Assembly (NCBI GenBank): GCA_017447185.1
Contig: JAFSOC010000040.1
Span: forward strand, 62,001 to 126,000
DNA length: 64,000 bases
From: Clostridia bacterium
GTDB taxonomy: Bacteria > Bacillota > Clostridia > Christensenellales > Aristaeellaceae
Direction: 5' to 3'
Shown here: positions 27,107-36,840 of the stretch, in pieces
Numbering within the stretch: the first letter of the stretch is position 1
Layout: each line of letters opens with the position of its first letter
Translations under genes and position numbers: made by a program
The notes under the pieces: generated by a model
What the model was told of the DNA's origin: nothing
The model's database searches: none
The model's input: the letters and a program-made list of their open reading frames with translations, nothing else

Positions 27107-28102
27107 TCAGTTTACACGTACCCGCGGATCCACCACGGCATACATGATATCCGCCAGCATCAGGCTGATCTGCGTCAGGATCAGACCGAACATGGAATAG
27201 AACATGGTGAAAGGCAGGTCGCCTGCCACCATCGCGTCATATGCAATATAACCGATACCCGGAATCTGGTACAGCGTCTCCGTGATCATCGAGCCGGAGA
27301 ACAGGCTCGGAATCAGGTAGCTCATATAGCTGACCAGCGGAATCAGGGTGTTCCGGAAAGCGTGGCGGTTGATGACCGTCTTTTCCGAGAGGCCCTTTGC
27401 CCGGGCAGTGCGGATATAGTCGGCATTCAGTACTTCCAGCATGTTTGTACGGGTATAGCGCGTCAGGCCGCCGATGTTCAGCATCGCCAGCGTCAGCACA
27501 GGCAGGAACATGTGATGCATGATGTCCAGGATCTTTCCGCCCTGGCTTAATTGCTCGTGGTATCGCCCTACCATTCCGTACAGGTCAAACCATCCCAGTT
27601 TGACTGCGAAAGCATATTTCAACAGCGTTGCCAGGAAAAATGTTGGCAACGATATACATAGCATGGCAAACACAGTGATCCCGTAGTCGAATCCGCTGTA
27701 CTGGTGGCGCGCGGCCTGGATTCCCAGCGGAATACAGATAATCACCTCAAGGATGAGCGTGATGATGTTCAGGATCACAGAATGCCAGATAACTTCCCCG
27801 AATTTCTGTGTGACGGGGACACCGTATTTCCAGCTGTCGCCGAAATCCCCCTGCACGATACCGCCCAGCCAGCTGAAAAAGCCGCTGACCACGTCTGTAT
27901 CCATGTGATAAGATTTGTTCAGCTGTTCCAGCCATTCCTGATAGGTCGGCCCGCCGGTTGTGGCGCTGGCCGCCGCCCGCTGCCGGGCCATCGATTCAAC
28001 AAAGCTGGTTGGCATGGCGCGCATGACGCCGTAGATGATGAAGGAGCCCAGCACCACAATGATGATGGCCAGGAAAATCCTTCGTACAATAAACTTCCAC
28101 AC
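27107..28102 (-). CDS. oppB: Oligopeptide ABC transporter permease OppB (system 1)
   Basis: 331 residues, six transmembrane helices, N-terminal signature F-I-V-R-R-I-F-L-A and the cytoplasmic coupling loop R-T-A-R-A-K-G-L near residue 235. Forms the membrane channel with OppC. The extracytoplasmic loop after helix 1 is of normal length, unlike its OppC partner. Separated from the SBP gene by a strong hairpin. Confidence 0.94.
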   Translation of the reverse strand: MWKFIVRRIFLAIIIVVLGSFIIYGVMRAMPTSFVESMARQRAAASATTGGPTYQEWLEQLNKSYHMDTDVVSGFFSWLGGIVQGDFGDSWKYGVPVTQKFGEVIWHSVILNIITLILEVIICIPLGIQAARHQYSGFDYGITVFAMLCISLPTFFLATLLKYAFAVKLGWFDLYGMVGRYHEQLSQGGKILDIMHHMFLPVLTLAMLNIGGLTRYTRTNMLEVLNADYIRTARAKGLSEKTVINRHAFRNTLIPLVSYMSYLIPSLFSGSMITETLYQIPGIGYIAYDAMVAGDLPFTMFYSMFGLILTQISLMLADIMYAVVDPRVRVN

Positions 28103-28139
28103 GATGACGTCCTCCCCGGACCCAATAAAGCAGAATTTT

Positions 28140-28181
28140 CCCTGACCGGATTCCGCCCCGAAGGGCAGAGTCCGGCCAGGG
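28140..28181 (-). terminator. Strong hairpin after the SBP gene (read-through attenuator)
   Basis: Imperfect but long GC-rich stem (28140-28181) with a TTCG tetraloop on the minus strand, 36 bases after the SBP stop. A short A-rich and T stretch follows. In transport operons such a hairpin stabilises the SBP message and limits permease expression. Confidence 0.65.
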
Positions 28182-28216
28182 ATCTTGTTTCAGTTCCTCT
28201 GAAAGTGGTTTTTAAC

Positions 28217-30580
28217 TTACTTGGTGGCGTTCATTTCGATCTTCTGGACTTCCGCCAGCACGCCCCAGTAGGTGGTGACATCAGGCGTCACGGTGTCAAT
28301 GTTCACACGCTCGGTGCTGGCAATGACGATGTTCTGACGCTGATAGGCGGGGATTTCAACCGCCCAGTCCATGATCTCGTTCAGGGCATCCTTGTAGACT
28401 TCCTTGCGGTAAGCCTGGTCGGAGCTCTGGCGGGCATTCAGGATCATCGTATCCAGGTCAGCGCTCTGGATGTGGTAGTGGTTGCTGTCGCTGCCGCCCT
28501 TACCCACGATGTTGGAGGAGTGATAGACCTGATACATATCCGGGTCAATGGTGGAACCCCAGGCAGCGCACCAGATGTTCTGGGTGCCGGCATCCAGGGC
28601 ATCCCACAGCACGTTGGAGTCCGCCGGGTCGTTGATCTTCAGCTCGATGCCGATGGAGCCCAGGGCTTCACGGGCGTCGGTCAGGATCGCGAAGGACGGG
28701 TGGTCGCCGGTGCCGTCGCCGGGGATGATGGCTTCGTAGCTCATGGAAGCGCCTTCGGGAGCAGCGGTGAACTTGCCGGCAGCTTCGTCGAAGGTGTAGC
28801 CGGCGGCTTTGAAGAATCCGATCGCAGCCTGCTTGGCAGCTTCGTATTTTTCTTCAGCGGTCATTGTCGCGGTGTAGATCGGGTTGCCGTCCACGTCCAC
28901 GGAGTACGCTACGCGGTATCCTTCATCCGTGGGCTGCGGAGCTGCCCAGCTGGTGGTGGAAATCGGGTAGTTGATGGTGGCCGCGGCATCGCCGTAGTAG
29001 CTGTCAAAAGAGGTGTCGCGGTATACCGCCAGGATGGTGGCAAAGCCCTTGCGCAGGTTCTTGGAAGCATCGCTGCCGGGTTCGCCCGCCACGTTCATGG
29101 TGTCCGCGTTCATGCCGATGTAGCCGTAGCCCAGGTTGGCCACGGAGTAGGTCGTCACAACGTTGCCGGTCACTTCGCCGTTGTCGTTGAAGGAACGCAG
29201 CATTTCGAAGTTGGTCTTGCTGCCGGTCATTTCGCCGCCGTCGGCGGTACCGGTCTGCACAGCGGAAGCAACTTCAGCGGCGTTGGTTTCCTTGTACTGG
29301 AAGGTCTTGGTCTTGGGAGCGCCGAGGTAGTAGTTCTCGTTCGCTTCATAGTAAACAACACGGTTCTCGTACTTCACGAACTTGTAGGGGCCGGCACCCA
29401 GGGGCGCGTCGGTCTTGCTCTGGGCAATGCTCAGGTCGCCGAAGGGATGGCCGAACTTGTTGTTCGCGTAGTCGTACTGGGCCACATCGCCGTAGTAGTG
29501 CAGGGGGGTGATGCTCAGGCCCAGGATGGAGTACACGGCAGGAGCGCTGAAGCCCTTGACCTGCACTTCAACAGTGTAGTCATCCACGCGCTTGATACCG
29601 GAAATGTTCGGAACACCGGCGGAGGTGTCAACACCGGCCAGGGCCGCAGCGGCAGCCATCAGCTCAGCATTGATCGCGTCAGCGGAGGTTCCGGTGGCGG
29701 ATTCGCCGGCAGCCAGGTAAGCTTCAAAGCTTCCGTTGTATTTGGCGGACGCAGAGGCGAGCAGGTCCTCGATGGTCAGCTCTTCGCCTTCCACCGGGAA
29801 TCCCCACAGATTGCCGGCCAGCAGGATCTTCAGGGCTTCGGACGCGCCAACTTCCTCGTAGCTCTTGCCGGTCATCTGCTCGGCGTACTTCTCGCCGTAA
29901 GCGGCGTATACATAGTCCACGATGCCCTGCAGGTCTTCTTCCCACAGCTTGGTCACATCGTTGGCATACTCGTCGTACAGCGCCTGGGAGAACAGACCGC
30001 CGTCCGCAACCGTGTATCCGAGGCCGTTTTCTTCAAAGGCGGCCTTCACAGCTTCGGCGATCTTGGTGACGTCTTCCAGGTTCGCTTCCGGAATCTGGTT
30101 CAGGTAAGCACCCAGGCCGACGATGTCATAGCTCTTCAGCGTGGTGGAGCCGTTGTAGGCCGGATCCAGGTACATGTAGTAGGTGAAGATCACGTCGTCG
30201 ATCGTAACCGGAACGCCGTCGGAGAACTTCAGATCCTCACGCATTTTGTATCCGTAGGTGGTGATATCGGTGGTCTCGTCATAGTTGACGGTCAGGTCAC
30301 CGGTGCCGTAGTAGGTGTAGTCCGTTCCGTTGTACGGAATGGTCTCGCCTTCGATACCGTTGTAGATGATTCCGCCGACGCGGTCGGTGGTCATCATGCT
30401 GATCTGCGTCATATTGACGACATCCTGGTCGTAGCCAGTGTCAGCAAAATAGGGACTGAATTTCTGGGACAGGGTGCTCGTTGCCCACACCAGCGGGATG
30501 TCCGCGGTGCTTTCCGCGAAAGCAGCCGTCACGCCCGCGAGCATGCACAGCGCCATCAACAGAGCCAACAGTTTCTTCAT
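28217..30580 (-). CDS. oppA: Oligopeptide ABC transporter substrate-binding protein (system 1)
   Basis: 787 residues, family-5 extracellular SBP. Signal peptide (1-22, cleavage after A-F-A) has no lipobox cysteine. Core motifs include L-K-F-S-D-G-V-P-V-T-I-D-D-V near 117 and G-A-G-P-Y-K-F-V-K-Y. It is far longer than usual (about 540-600) because of a roughly 160-residue, mostly helical insertion at about 162-325, before I-S-G-I-K-R-V-D-D-Y-T-V. First gene of the operon; GGAGGGG precedes the start at 30580, and an upstream in-frame ATG lacks one. Captures peptides outside the cell for OppBCDF. Confidence 0.92.
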   Translation of the reverse strand: MKKLLALLMALCMLAGVTAAFAESTADIPLVWATSTLSQKFSPYFADTGYDQDVVNMTQISMMTTDRVGGIIYNGIEGETIPYNGTDYTYYGTGDLTVNYDETTDITTYGYKMREDLKFSDGVPVTIDDVIFTYYMYLDPAYNGSTTLKSYDIVGLGAYLNQIPEANLEDVTKIAEAVKAAFEENGLGYTVADGGLFSQALYDEYANDVTKLWEEDLQGIVDYVYAAYGEKYAEQMTGKSYEEVGASEALKILLAGNLWGFPVEGEELTIEDLLASASAKYNGSFEAYLAAGESATGTSADAINAELMAAAAALAGVDTSAGVPNISGIKRVDDYTVEVQVKGFSAPAVYSILGLSITPLHYYGDVAQYDYANNKFGHPFGDLSIAQSKTDAPLGAGPYKFVKYENRVVYYEANENYYLGAPKTKTFQYKETNAAEVASAVQTGTADGGEMTGSKTNFEMLRSFNDNGEVTGNVVTTYSVANLGYGYIGMNADTMNVAGEPGSDASKNLRKGFATILAVYRDTSFDSYYGDAAATINYPISTTSWAAPQPTDEGYRVAYSVDVDGNPIYTATMTAEEKYEAAKQAAIGFFKAAGYTFDEAAGKFTAAPEGASMSYEAIIPGDGTGDHPSFAILTDAREALGSIGIELKINDPADSNVLWDALDAGTQNIWCAAWGSTIDPDMYQVYHSSNIVGKGGSDSNHYHIQSADLDTMILNARQSSDQAYRKEVYKDALNEIMDWAVEIPAYQRQNIVIASTERVNIDTVTPDVTTYWGVLAEVQKIEMNATK

Positions 30581-30712
30581 GTGGTTTTCCCCTCCAAATA
30601 AAATTTTATTATTACACGGGCTTTCCGCCCGGATAATACAGAACAAGTCTCCGCCGGCAGCCTGTTCCGGCGGGGTACATATTCCGTTGCAATACAGAAA
30701 AAGTACTAAACG
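30581..30712 (-). other. Structured 5' leader of the first opp operon
   Basis: About 125-base leader between the predicted transcript start and the oppA start. It holds a GC hairpin (30652-30658 with 30667-30673), a short hairpin (30618-30622 with 30628-30632) and a 9-base direct repeat AATACAGAA (plus strand, 30636-30644 and 30691-30699). No known riboswitch class recognised. The rest of the 369-base gap to 30949 holds the promoter, operator and terminator listed separately, and a stretch (about 30775-30890) with nothing recognisable. Confidence 0.5.
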
Positions 30713-30741
30713 ATGATATCATAACGGCAAATGTTTTGCAA
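30713..30741 (-). promoter_or_regulatory. Promoter of the first opp operon
   Basis: Minus strand: TTGCAA (30736-30741), 17-base spacer, TATCAT (30713-30718). Confidence 0.65.
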
Positions 30742-30760
30742 TTGCTTTTCTCACCGTTTA

Positions 30761-30774
30761 TGGTAACGTTTCCA
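30761..30774. promoter_or_regulatory. LacI/CcpA-type operator candidate upstream of oppA
   Basis: TGGTAACGTTTCCA, a near-palindrome with central CG as bound by LacI-family regulators; it matches the cre consensus TGWAANCGNTNWCA at 12 of 14 positions (minus strand). It lies 19 bases upstream of the -35 box and agrees at 12 of 14 bases with the site at 49988-50001. Confidence 0.5.
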
Positions 30775-30894
30775 TCTCCGGAAAAACCTATGTTGTATGA
30801 AAATCAAGGATCACCCGCCAAATGATGTGTTTTTGAATGTATCCAGTATCCCGATTTGTCCAAAAAACAGGAAAAATACAATCCGTAAAACGGG

Positions 30895-30927
30895 CAGAAA
30901 AGAGGGCTGCCGCATCGGCGGCAGCCC
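30895..30927 (-). terminator. Intrinsic terminator of the second opp operon
   Basis: Perfect 10-bp GC stem (30904-30913 with 30918-30927), 4-base loop, followed on the minus strand by CTCTTTTCTG. It lies 22 bases after the stop of the second SBP gene. Confidence 0.85.
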
Positions 30928-30949
30928 CGGAAAAAGACGAATTCAGAGA

Positions 30950-32719
30950 TTAGTCTTTGTCCGCGTAGGTCCAAATGACGTCACCCGTTGCCAGGCGAAT
31001 CACGTTGTGTACGTTCGGCTTGAGCATCTGGGCTGTGGTGTAGTAGTACAGCGGGTTCACGGCGCCGGTGGCCATCAGGATCTTTTCAGCCTGGGCAGCC
31101 AGCTTCGCGCGTTCCTCGGGATCGGTGGCGGACTTCACGGCGTCCACAACCTTGTCATAGGCTTCCGCCCAGGTCTGGTCTCCGTTTTCGCCCCAGTAGG
31201 CGCCCATGCCGGCGTCCTTGGTCACTTCGCTGTTCCGCGTGTAGTCGCCGAGTTCGCGGCCCAGGCGCGGATAGTTGTTGCCGGAAGCGGAGATGAAGAT
31301 CTCCAGGAAGTTGACAACGTCGTTGAAGTCAGCAACCCAGCCCATACGTGCAGCTTCGGCGTCGCCCGCCTTCAGCTTCATCTGCAGGGTCGCCCAGGCT
31401 TCCTGGTTCACCACGCCGGTAATGCCGAACCGGTTCCAGGTCTCCTGTACATACTGGATGATCAGGGCGTTGTTGCCGCTGTTGTTGAACGCGAATTCAA
31501 TGGACGGGAAATCGGTGAATGTCAGGTCTCCGCCTTCGATGGTGCCGGTGTAGGGATAGCCCAGGTCAATCAGGGTCTGCAGGGCAGCCACCTGGTCCAC
31601 CGTCAGGTCCGGATTCACTTCGGAGAGCTCGTTGGTGCCTTCGTACCATACGCCGTAGTCTGCAGACGCACGGACGTCAGCATTCAGGCCGTCCGCCAGT
31701 CCCTTCGGGAAGAAGCCGGTCGCCTGCACTTCGCCGCCCTTGGTCACGTAGGTAACCACTTCATAGCGGTTCACCAGCTGTCCCAGCGCGAAACGGGCTT
31801 TGCTCTGTTCCTGCACGGTCAGCTGCTTGGCGGAAGGGCTCAGGTCCTTGTGAACGTTGAACAGGATGTAGTAGGTGCCCTGGGTCGGATAGAACTCAAG
31901 TTCGCCGGGATACGTGCTGTTCAGCCGGTCGAATTCGGAAGAGGAGATGGACTGGATGTAATCCACCGTGTTGTTTTCATAAGCGGTCAGGATAGCCGTA
32001 TTGTCTTCAGACAGGTAGAAGGTCAGTCCGCTGAGCTTTACAGCGTCCGCATTCCAGTAGTAGGGATTCTTTTCAAAGACGATCTTGTCGTCCACGGAAT
32101 ACTCAACCATCTTGAACGCGCCCAGGCCGACATAGGTCTCGGGATTGATTGCCCATTTGCCTTCGTTGTCCGCCAGGTCCACGCGTACGGGATAGAACGG
32201 AACAAACGCGCACAGGTCCAGGAAGTAGGCGCAGGGCTGGGGCAGATGCACCACGAAGGTACGGGCCGCGTCGTCCACGTCGATAGCCAGGCTGCCGTCA
32301 TCGTTCCGGCTGATCACGTCGTACAGGAAGCCGTAGTCGGCGCCCAGTTCAGCGGAAGCAGCGCGTTCCCAGGAAGCCTTGATCTGGGAGGCGGTCGCAT
32401 CGGTGCCGTCGGACCACTTTAGTCCTTCGCGCAGCACGAAAGAGTAGGTCAGGCCGTCTTCAGAAACTGTATAGGATTCTGCCAGTTCAGGCGCCATCAC
32501 GGGTTCGCCGGCTTCGTTGTACTGGAAACCGGTCAGTCCCGCAAAAGCGGAACGGATGATGTTGGATCCGGCAGATGCGCTGTTCAGCGCGGGATCCATA
32601 GACAGGGGAGTACCGCCGCCCAGGAACAGGCTGATGGTCTTTCCTTCATCCGCGGATGCGAAGGAAGCAACGCTCAGCACCATTGCCAGAGCCAGTACGA
32701 GGGCCAGGATTTTCTTCAT
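30950..32719 (-). CDS. Peptide ABC transporter substrate-binding protein (system 2)
   Basis: 589 residues, family-5 SBP (OppA/DppA-like). Signal peptide 1-23 (cleavage after S-F-A-S-A) without lipobox. Core motifs L-S-M-D-P-A-L near 39, L-K-W-S-D-G-T-D-A-T-A near 106 and Y-P-Y-T-G. Normal length and no insertion. It is the last gene of its operon, 53 bases after the OppF-type ATPase, with its own good ribosome binding site (AAGGAGG). Delivers peptides to the adjacent OppBC permease. Confidence 0.92.
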   Translation of the reverse strand: MKKILALVLALAMVLSVASFASADEGKTISLFLGGGTPLSMDPALNSASAGSNIIRSAFAGLTGFQYNEAGEPVMAPELAESYTVSEDGLTYSFVLREGLKWSDGTDATASQIKASWERAASAELGADYGFLYDVISRNDDGSLAIDVDDAARTFVVHLPQPCAYFLDLCAFVPFYPVRVDLADNEGKWAINPETYVGLGAFKMVEYSVDDKIVFEKNPYYWNADAVKLSGLTFYLSEDNTAILTAYENNTVDYIQSISSSEFDRLNSTYPGELEFYPTQGTYYILFNVHKDLSPSAKQLTVQEQSKARFALGQLVNRYEVVTYVTKGGEVQATGFFPKGLADGLNADVRASADYGVWYEGTNELSEVNPDLTVDQVAALQTLIDLGYPYTGTIEGGDLTFTDFPSIEFAFNNSGNNALIIQYVQETWNRFGITGVVNQEAWATLQMKLKAGDAEAARMGWVADFNDVVNFLEIFISASGNNYPRLGRELGDYTRNSEVTKDAGMGAYWGENGDQTWAEAYDKVVDAVKSATDPEERAKLAAQAEKILMATGAVNPLYYYTTAQMLKPNVHNVIRLATGDVIWTYADKD

Positions 32720-32772
32720 GGGGATTCCTCCTTGAATAATATTGTTTCACGCCTTCCGGCGGAAATACCGGG

Positions 32773-33765
32773 TCAGATATTGTGGCAGGCCGCAAAGTGT
32801 CCGGGTGCCACTTCCCGCATGGCGGGACAGCTCTTAGCGCACGCTGCCGTCACCCTTTCGCAGCGGGGGCGGAACGGGCAGCCTTCCGGCACCTTCAGCG
32901 GGCTGGGCACATCGCCCTTCAGCACGATCCGATGCTGTTTCCGGCTGACCGCCGGATCGGGAATCGGCACCGCGCTCATCAGGGAAATGGTGTAGGGATG
33001 CTGGGGATGCTTCGTCAGTTCGTTTGCGGAAGCACTCTCCATCATGTGCCCCAGGTACATCACCGCAATCCGGCTGGAGATGTGTTTTACCACGCTGATA
33101 TCATGCGCGATGAACAGATACGTCAGGCCGAACTGGGTCTGCAGGTCCTCCAGCATGTTGATCACCTGCGCCTGGATGGAAACGTCCAGTGCGGATACCG
33201 GTTCGTCGCAGACGATAAATTCAGGTCTGGATGCCAGTGCGCGTGCAATCCCGATCCGCTGGCGCTGTCCGCCGGAAAATTCGTGCGCGTAGCGCGTCGC
33301 GTGTTCCGTGTTCAGCCCCACCAGGTTCATCAGTTCGTGGATCCGCTCTTCCCGCTCCTTTTTCGTCTTGCACAGTTGGTGCACATCTATGGGTTCAGCC
33401 ACGATGTCCGCCACTGTCATCCGGGGATTCAGCGATGAATACGGATCCTGGAAAACCATCTGGGCCTTCTTGCGGAATTCCTTCAGGTTTGCCCTGTTGT
33501 CGATCTTTTTGCCATTGAACCAGATTTCGCCCGCTGTCGGCTTGTACAGCTGCAGCACCGTGCGGCCCACCGTCGTTTTTCCGCAACCGCTCTCCCCCAC
33601 CAAGCCCAGGGTCTCTCCACGCCTGATGTCGAAGGAAACATCGTCCACTGCCTTCAGCATTGTGGTCTGCATGAATCCGGTCGTAATCGGGAAATATTCT
33701 TTCAGGTTCCGCACCTGCAGCAGGTATTCCGGATCCGGAGTAAAGGCTTTTTCATTTCTTTCCAT
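32773..33765 (-). CDS. oppF: Oligopeptide ABC transporter ATPase OppF (system 2)
   Basis: 330 residues. Walker A G-E-S-G-C-G-K-T-T-V-G near 55, F-S-G-G-Q-R-Q-R signature, Walker B F-I-V-C-D-E-P-V-S-A-L-D, and the oligo_HPY C-terminus with cysteines in C-P-F-R-P-R-C and C-A-K-S-C-P. Overlaps the upstream oppD by 14 bases. Same family as the system-1 protein at 23146-24156. Confidence 0.94.
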   Translation of the reverse strand: MERNEKAFTPDPEYLLQVRNLKEYFPITTGFMQTTMLKAVDDVSFDIRRGETLGLVGESGCGKTTVGRTVLQLYKPTAGEIWFNGKKIDNRANLKEFRKKAQMVFQDPYSSLNPRMTVADIVAEPIDVHQLCKTKKEREERIHELMNLVGLNTEHATRYAHEFSGGQRQRIGIARALASRPEFIVCDEPVSALDVSIQAQVINMLEDLQTQFGLTYLFIAHDISVVKHISSRIAVMYLGHMMESASANELTKHPQHPYTISLMSAVPIPDPAVSRKQHRIVLKGDVPSPLKVPEGCPFRPRCERVTAACAKSCPAMREVAPGHFAACHNI

Positions 33766-34792
33766 GCTTGACCTTTTCCTCCTTTTCCTCTTCTTCCTCT
33801 TCCGGACGTTCCGTGGAGCAGATCCCGTCTTTTACGTTTTGCCAGCAGGCGGACAGCTGGTCGTGCCCGACCCAGTATTCCTGCGCCTTTTCCTGCAGGC
33901 AGATCTTCATCGCGCGGTCGCACCGGGGCGCAAACGGGCATCCGGGCGGCATATGCAGCAGGTCAATCGGCGTGCCGGTGATCGGTATCAGCCGCTTCTT
34001 GTCATCGTCGTTCATATCCGGAATGGAGCGCATCAGCCCCTTGGTGTATTCGTGGCACGGATGGTAGAAAATCGCGTCCGCCGTCCCGCGCTCGCACACG
34101 CTTCCGGCATACATGACGATCACTTCGTCGCAGATCTGGGCGATAACGCCCATGTCGTGGGTGATCATGATGACCGCCATGCCCATCTTTTTCTGCAGGT
34201 CCAGAATCAGCTCCAGGATCTGTGCCTGGATGGTCACATCCAGGGCCGTCGTCGGTTCATCCGCAATCAGGATGTCCGGTTCGCAGGCCAGCGCCATGGC
34301 GATCATAACCCGCTGCCGCATGCCGCCGGACAGCTCATACGCGTATTGGTGGATCCGCTTTTCCGGTTCGGAAATGCCCACCAGTTTCAGCATCTCGATG
34401 GCCCGCTCTTCCGCCTGTTTTTTGTTCCGGTCCGTGTGCAGCAGGATGGCTTCCTTCAGCTGGTTGCCGATGGTGAACGTCGGATTCAGCGAGGTCATGG
34501 GATCCTGGAAAATAATGCTGATCTTGTTGCCGCGGATTTCGCGCATCTCCGTGTCGCTTTTCCCCACAAGCTCCTCATCCCGGAACCGAATCGATCCGGA
34601 TACAATTTTCCCGGGATGGGTCAGGATCTGGAGAATCGAATAGGCGGTAACCGATTTCCCGGATCCGCTCTCGCCAACGATTCCCAGCACTTTGCCCTTG
34701 TCGAGGCTGAAGGACACGCCGTTGACGGCCTTCACTTCCCCTGCGGAGGTGAAGAAGGAAGTATGCAGATCTTTGACTTCAAGCAAACTCAT
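33752..34792 (-). CDS. oppD: Oligopeptide ABC transporter ATPase OppD (system 2)
   Basis: 346 residues. Walker A G-E-S-G-S-G-K-S-V near 38, L-S-G-G-M-R-Q-R, Walker [13 protein letters not shown] and oligo_HPY C-terminus with C-P-F-A-P-R-C. It ends in an acidic-basic run (E-E-E-E-E-K-E-E-K-V-K). Pairs with OppF; 13 bases downstream of oppC. Confidence 0.94.
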   Translation of the reverse strand: MSLLEVKDLHTSFFTSAGEVKAVNGVSFSLDKGKVLGIVGESGSGKSVTAYSILQILTHPGKIVSGSIRFRDEELVGKSDTEMREIRGNKISIIFQDPMTSLNPTFTIGNQLKEAILLHTDRNKKQAEERAIEMLKLVGISEPEKRIHQYAYELSGGMRQRVMIAMALACEPDILIADEPTTALDVTIQAQILELILDLQKKMGMAVIMITHDMGVIAQICDEVIVMYAGSVCERGTADAIFYHPCHEYTKGLMRSIPDMNDDDKKRLIPITGTPIDLLHMPPGCPFAPRCDRAMKICLQEKAQEYWVGHDQLSACWQNVKDGICSTERPEEEEEEKEEKVKHGKK

Positions 34793-34805
34793 CTGTTTGA
34801 CCTCC

Positions 34806-35849
34806 TCAGTTCCGCAGTTTCGGGTCGAAAGCGTCTCTCAGTCCGTTTCCCAGCAGGTTGAAGGACAGCACAATCAGGAAAATCGCAATCGCCGGGAAAA
34901 TCAGCTGGTAGGGATAGGAGCGCAGGGCAGTCCGGGCGTCAGAGGCCAGAGATCCCAGCGAAGGCATCGGCACCGATACACCCAGTCCGAGGAAGCTGAG
35001 GAAGCTTTCGGTGAAAATCGCGCTCGGAATCTGCATCGCGGCCACAATGATGATGACTGAAATGCAGTTCGGAACCATATGCTTCCGGATGATCCTCGCG
35101 GGGGAAGCGCCGATCGCCTTGGATGCAAGCACATATTCCTGTTCCTTGATGGACAGGATCTGTCCGCGAACCTGCCGGGCCATGCTGACCCAGTACAGCA
35201 GACCGAATACGATAAAGATGCTGACCATTCCGGCGCCGAGCCTGGCAATCAGTTCGCTCTTGGAGTTGGATACTATGTCTTTAATCGCCACCGACAGCAG
35301 AATCACGATCAGCACATCCGGCAGCGAGTAAATAATGTCTACAATCCGCATCATGATCATATCCACTTTCCCGCCGAAATAACCGGAAATGGATCCGTAG
35401 ATAATCCCGATCACAATAACAATCAGCGCGGAGAAAATGCCAACCAGCAGGGAGATGCGCGTTCCGTAAATGACCCGGATCGCATAGTCCCGGCCGAGGC
35501 TGTCCGTGCCCATAATATGCGGGAATACACTGATGCCCTTGTCGATTTTCATCTGTTCCTTGGCGCTGTACTGGAACGGCGCCAGGTTCTGTGCAGTAAC
35601 GTCCTGTTTCGTGTAGGTATAGGGATAGAAGCTCGGCACAATAAATGCAATCAGCGCAACCAGCACAATAATCACCAGGGAAATCATGGCAATCTTGTTT
35701 TTCCTCAGCCTGCGCATCGCGTCTTTCATGAAGGAGATGGATTCCCTCATGGTTACCTGCTGTTTCTTTTCATCCTCCGTAGCTTCCCGGAAAAGGTCCG
35801 GATCAATCTGCAGACTGAGCGGATTTTTAAGCCTTTTGTTCTTGGACAT
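34806..35849 (-). CDS. oppC: Oligopeptide ABC transporter permease OppC (system 2)
   Basis: 347 residues, six helices, 50-residue cytoplasmic N-tail, normal loop (about 75-110) between helix 1 and the G-T-D-S-L-G-R-D-Y motif. Contains the coupling loop A-S-K-A-I-G-A-S. It lacks the repeat insertion seen in the system-1 OppC and so is a useful internal comparison. Lies 34 bases after oppB. Confidence 0.94.
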   Translation of the reverse strand: MSKNKRLKNPLSLQIDPDLFREATEDEKKQQVTMRESISFMKDAMRRLRKNKIAMISLVIIVLVALIAFIVPSFYPYTYTKQDVTAQNLAPFQYSAKEQMKIDKGISVFPHIMGTDSLGRDYAIRVIYGTRISLLVGIFSALIVIVIGIIYGSISGYFGGKVDMIMMRIVDIIYSLPDVLIVILLSVAIKDIVSNSKSELIARLGAGMVSIFIVFGLLYWVSMARQVRGQILSIKEQEYVLASKAIGASPARIIRKHMVPNCISVIIIVAAMQIPSAIFTESFLSFLGLGVSVPMPSLGSLASDARTALRSYPYQLIFPAIAIFLIVLSFNLLGNGLRDAFDPKLRN

Positions 35850-35883
35850 TATACTTTCCTCAATTCAATCTTTTCTTTATGCT

Positions 35884-36810
35884 TCAGCCCAGATCAATCC
35901 GTGGATCAACCACTTTGTACAGGATATCACTCAGGAAATTCATCAGGATAATCATCGTGGCCAGGAAAATCGTCACGCCCATGATCATCATATAATCCGT
36001 TCGGAGCATGCTGTTGGTGAACAGCCGTCCAAGTCCGGGTACGGAGAAAATGTTTTCCACCACCATGGAGCCGGTCAGGATATAAGCCATCATCGGTCCG
36101 GCATATGTGATCACCGGTGTCAGCGTGTTTTTCAGTGCGTGCTTGAAGATCAGCTTGCTGTTATGTACGCCTTTGGCCTTTGCCGTCCGGATATAATCCT
36201 GTCCCAGCACATCCAGCATGGAAGACCGCTGCAGCCTTGTCACATAGGCCATCGGATACAGCGCTAGGGAAATCACCGGAAGAACCAGTCCGCCGGGCTG
36301 ATTTCCCAGGGAGGGAAGCCATCCTAGCTGTAATGCGAATAACAGCAAAAGCAAAGTCGCCATGACAAAGGATGGCATCGATACCAGCGCTGTCGTAATC
36401 ACCTGAATAATCTTGTCCAGCAGTTTGTCTCGCCGTAGCGCCGCAACGGATCCGAGGATAACCCCCAGTACAATCGCGATGATTGCGGCCGTGAATCCGA
36501 TCCTGGCGGAATAGGAAAAACCGCCCATAATCAGCTCTGATACAGTATTCCCGACCCATCCGGTCGATAGGCCGAAATCCCCGCGAAGGATATTCCCGAG
36601 ATAATTGATAAACTGTACCGGTACCGGTTTATCAAAGCCATATTTTGCTTCCAGTGCCGCAATAACCGCGTCGCTCTTTGCTTTTTCGGAGCTGAAAGGA
36701 CTTGCCGGAATGGCGTGCATAACAAAGAAAGTGATCGCTATTACCAGGAAAATCGTCAGCACAGCCATGAATAAACGTTTGAAAAGGTACCTCAGGAATT
36801 TTGCGTTCAT
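35884..36810 (-). CDS. oppB: Oligopeptide ABC transporter permease OppB (system 2)
   Basis: 308 residues, six helices; opening F-L-R-Y-L-F-K-R-L-F, coupling loop R-T-A-K-A-K-G near residue 210 and C-terminal V-D-P-R-I-D-L. The start at 36810 follows GGAGAG 7 bases upstream. First gene of the second operon (oppB-oppC-oppD-oppF-SBP), with a candidate promoter at 36841-36869. Base composition is slightly more AT-rich than the neighbours. Confidence 0.93.
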   Translation of the reverse strand: MNAKFLRYLFKRLFMAVLTIFLVIAITFFVMHAIPASPFSSEKAKSDAVIAALEAKYGFDKPVPVQFINYLGNILRGDFGLSTGWVGNTVSELIMGGFSYSARIGFTAAIIAIVLGVILGSVAALRRDKLLDKIIQVITTALVSMPSFVMATLLLLLFALQLGWLPSLGNQPGGLVLPVISLALYPMAYVTRLQRSSMLDVLGQDYIRTAKAKGVHNSKLIFKHALKNTLTPVITYAGPMMAYILTGSMVVENIFSVPGLGRLFTNSMLRTDYMMIMGVTIFLATMIILMNFLSDILYKVVDPRIDLG

Positions 36811-36840
36811 GATTTCACTCTCCATCAAACCTGTCTTAAT

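Noticed and set aside
30581..30712. Known riboswitch in the oppA leader
   Set aside because: The hairpins are short and no conserved riboswitch core was recognisable.
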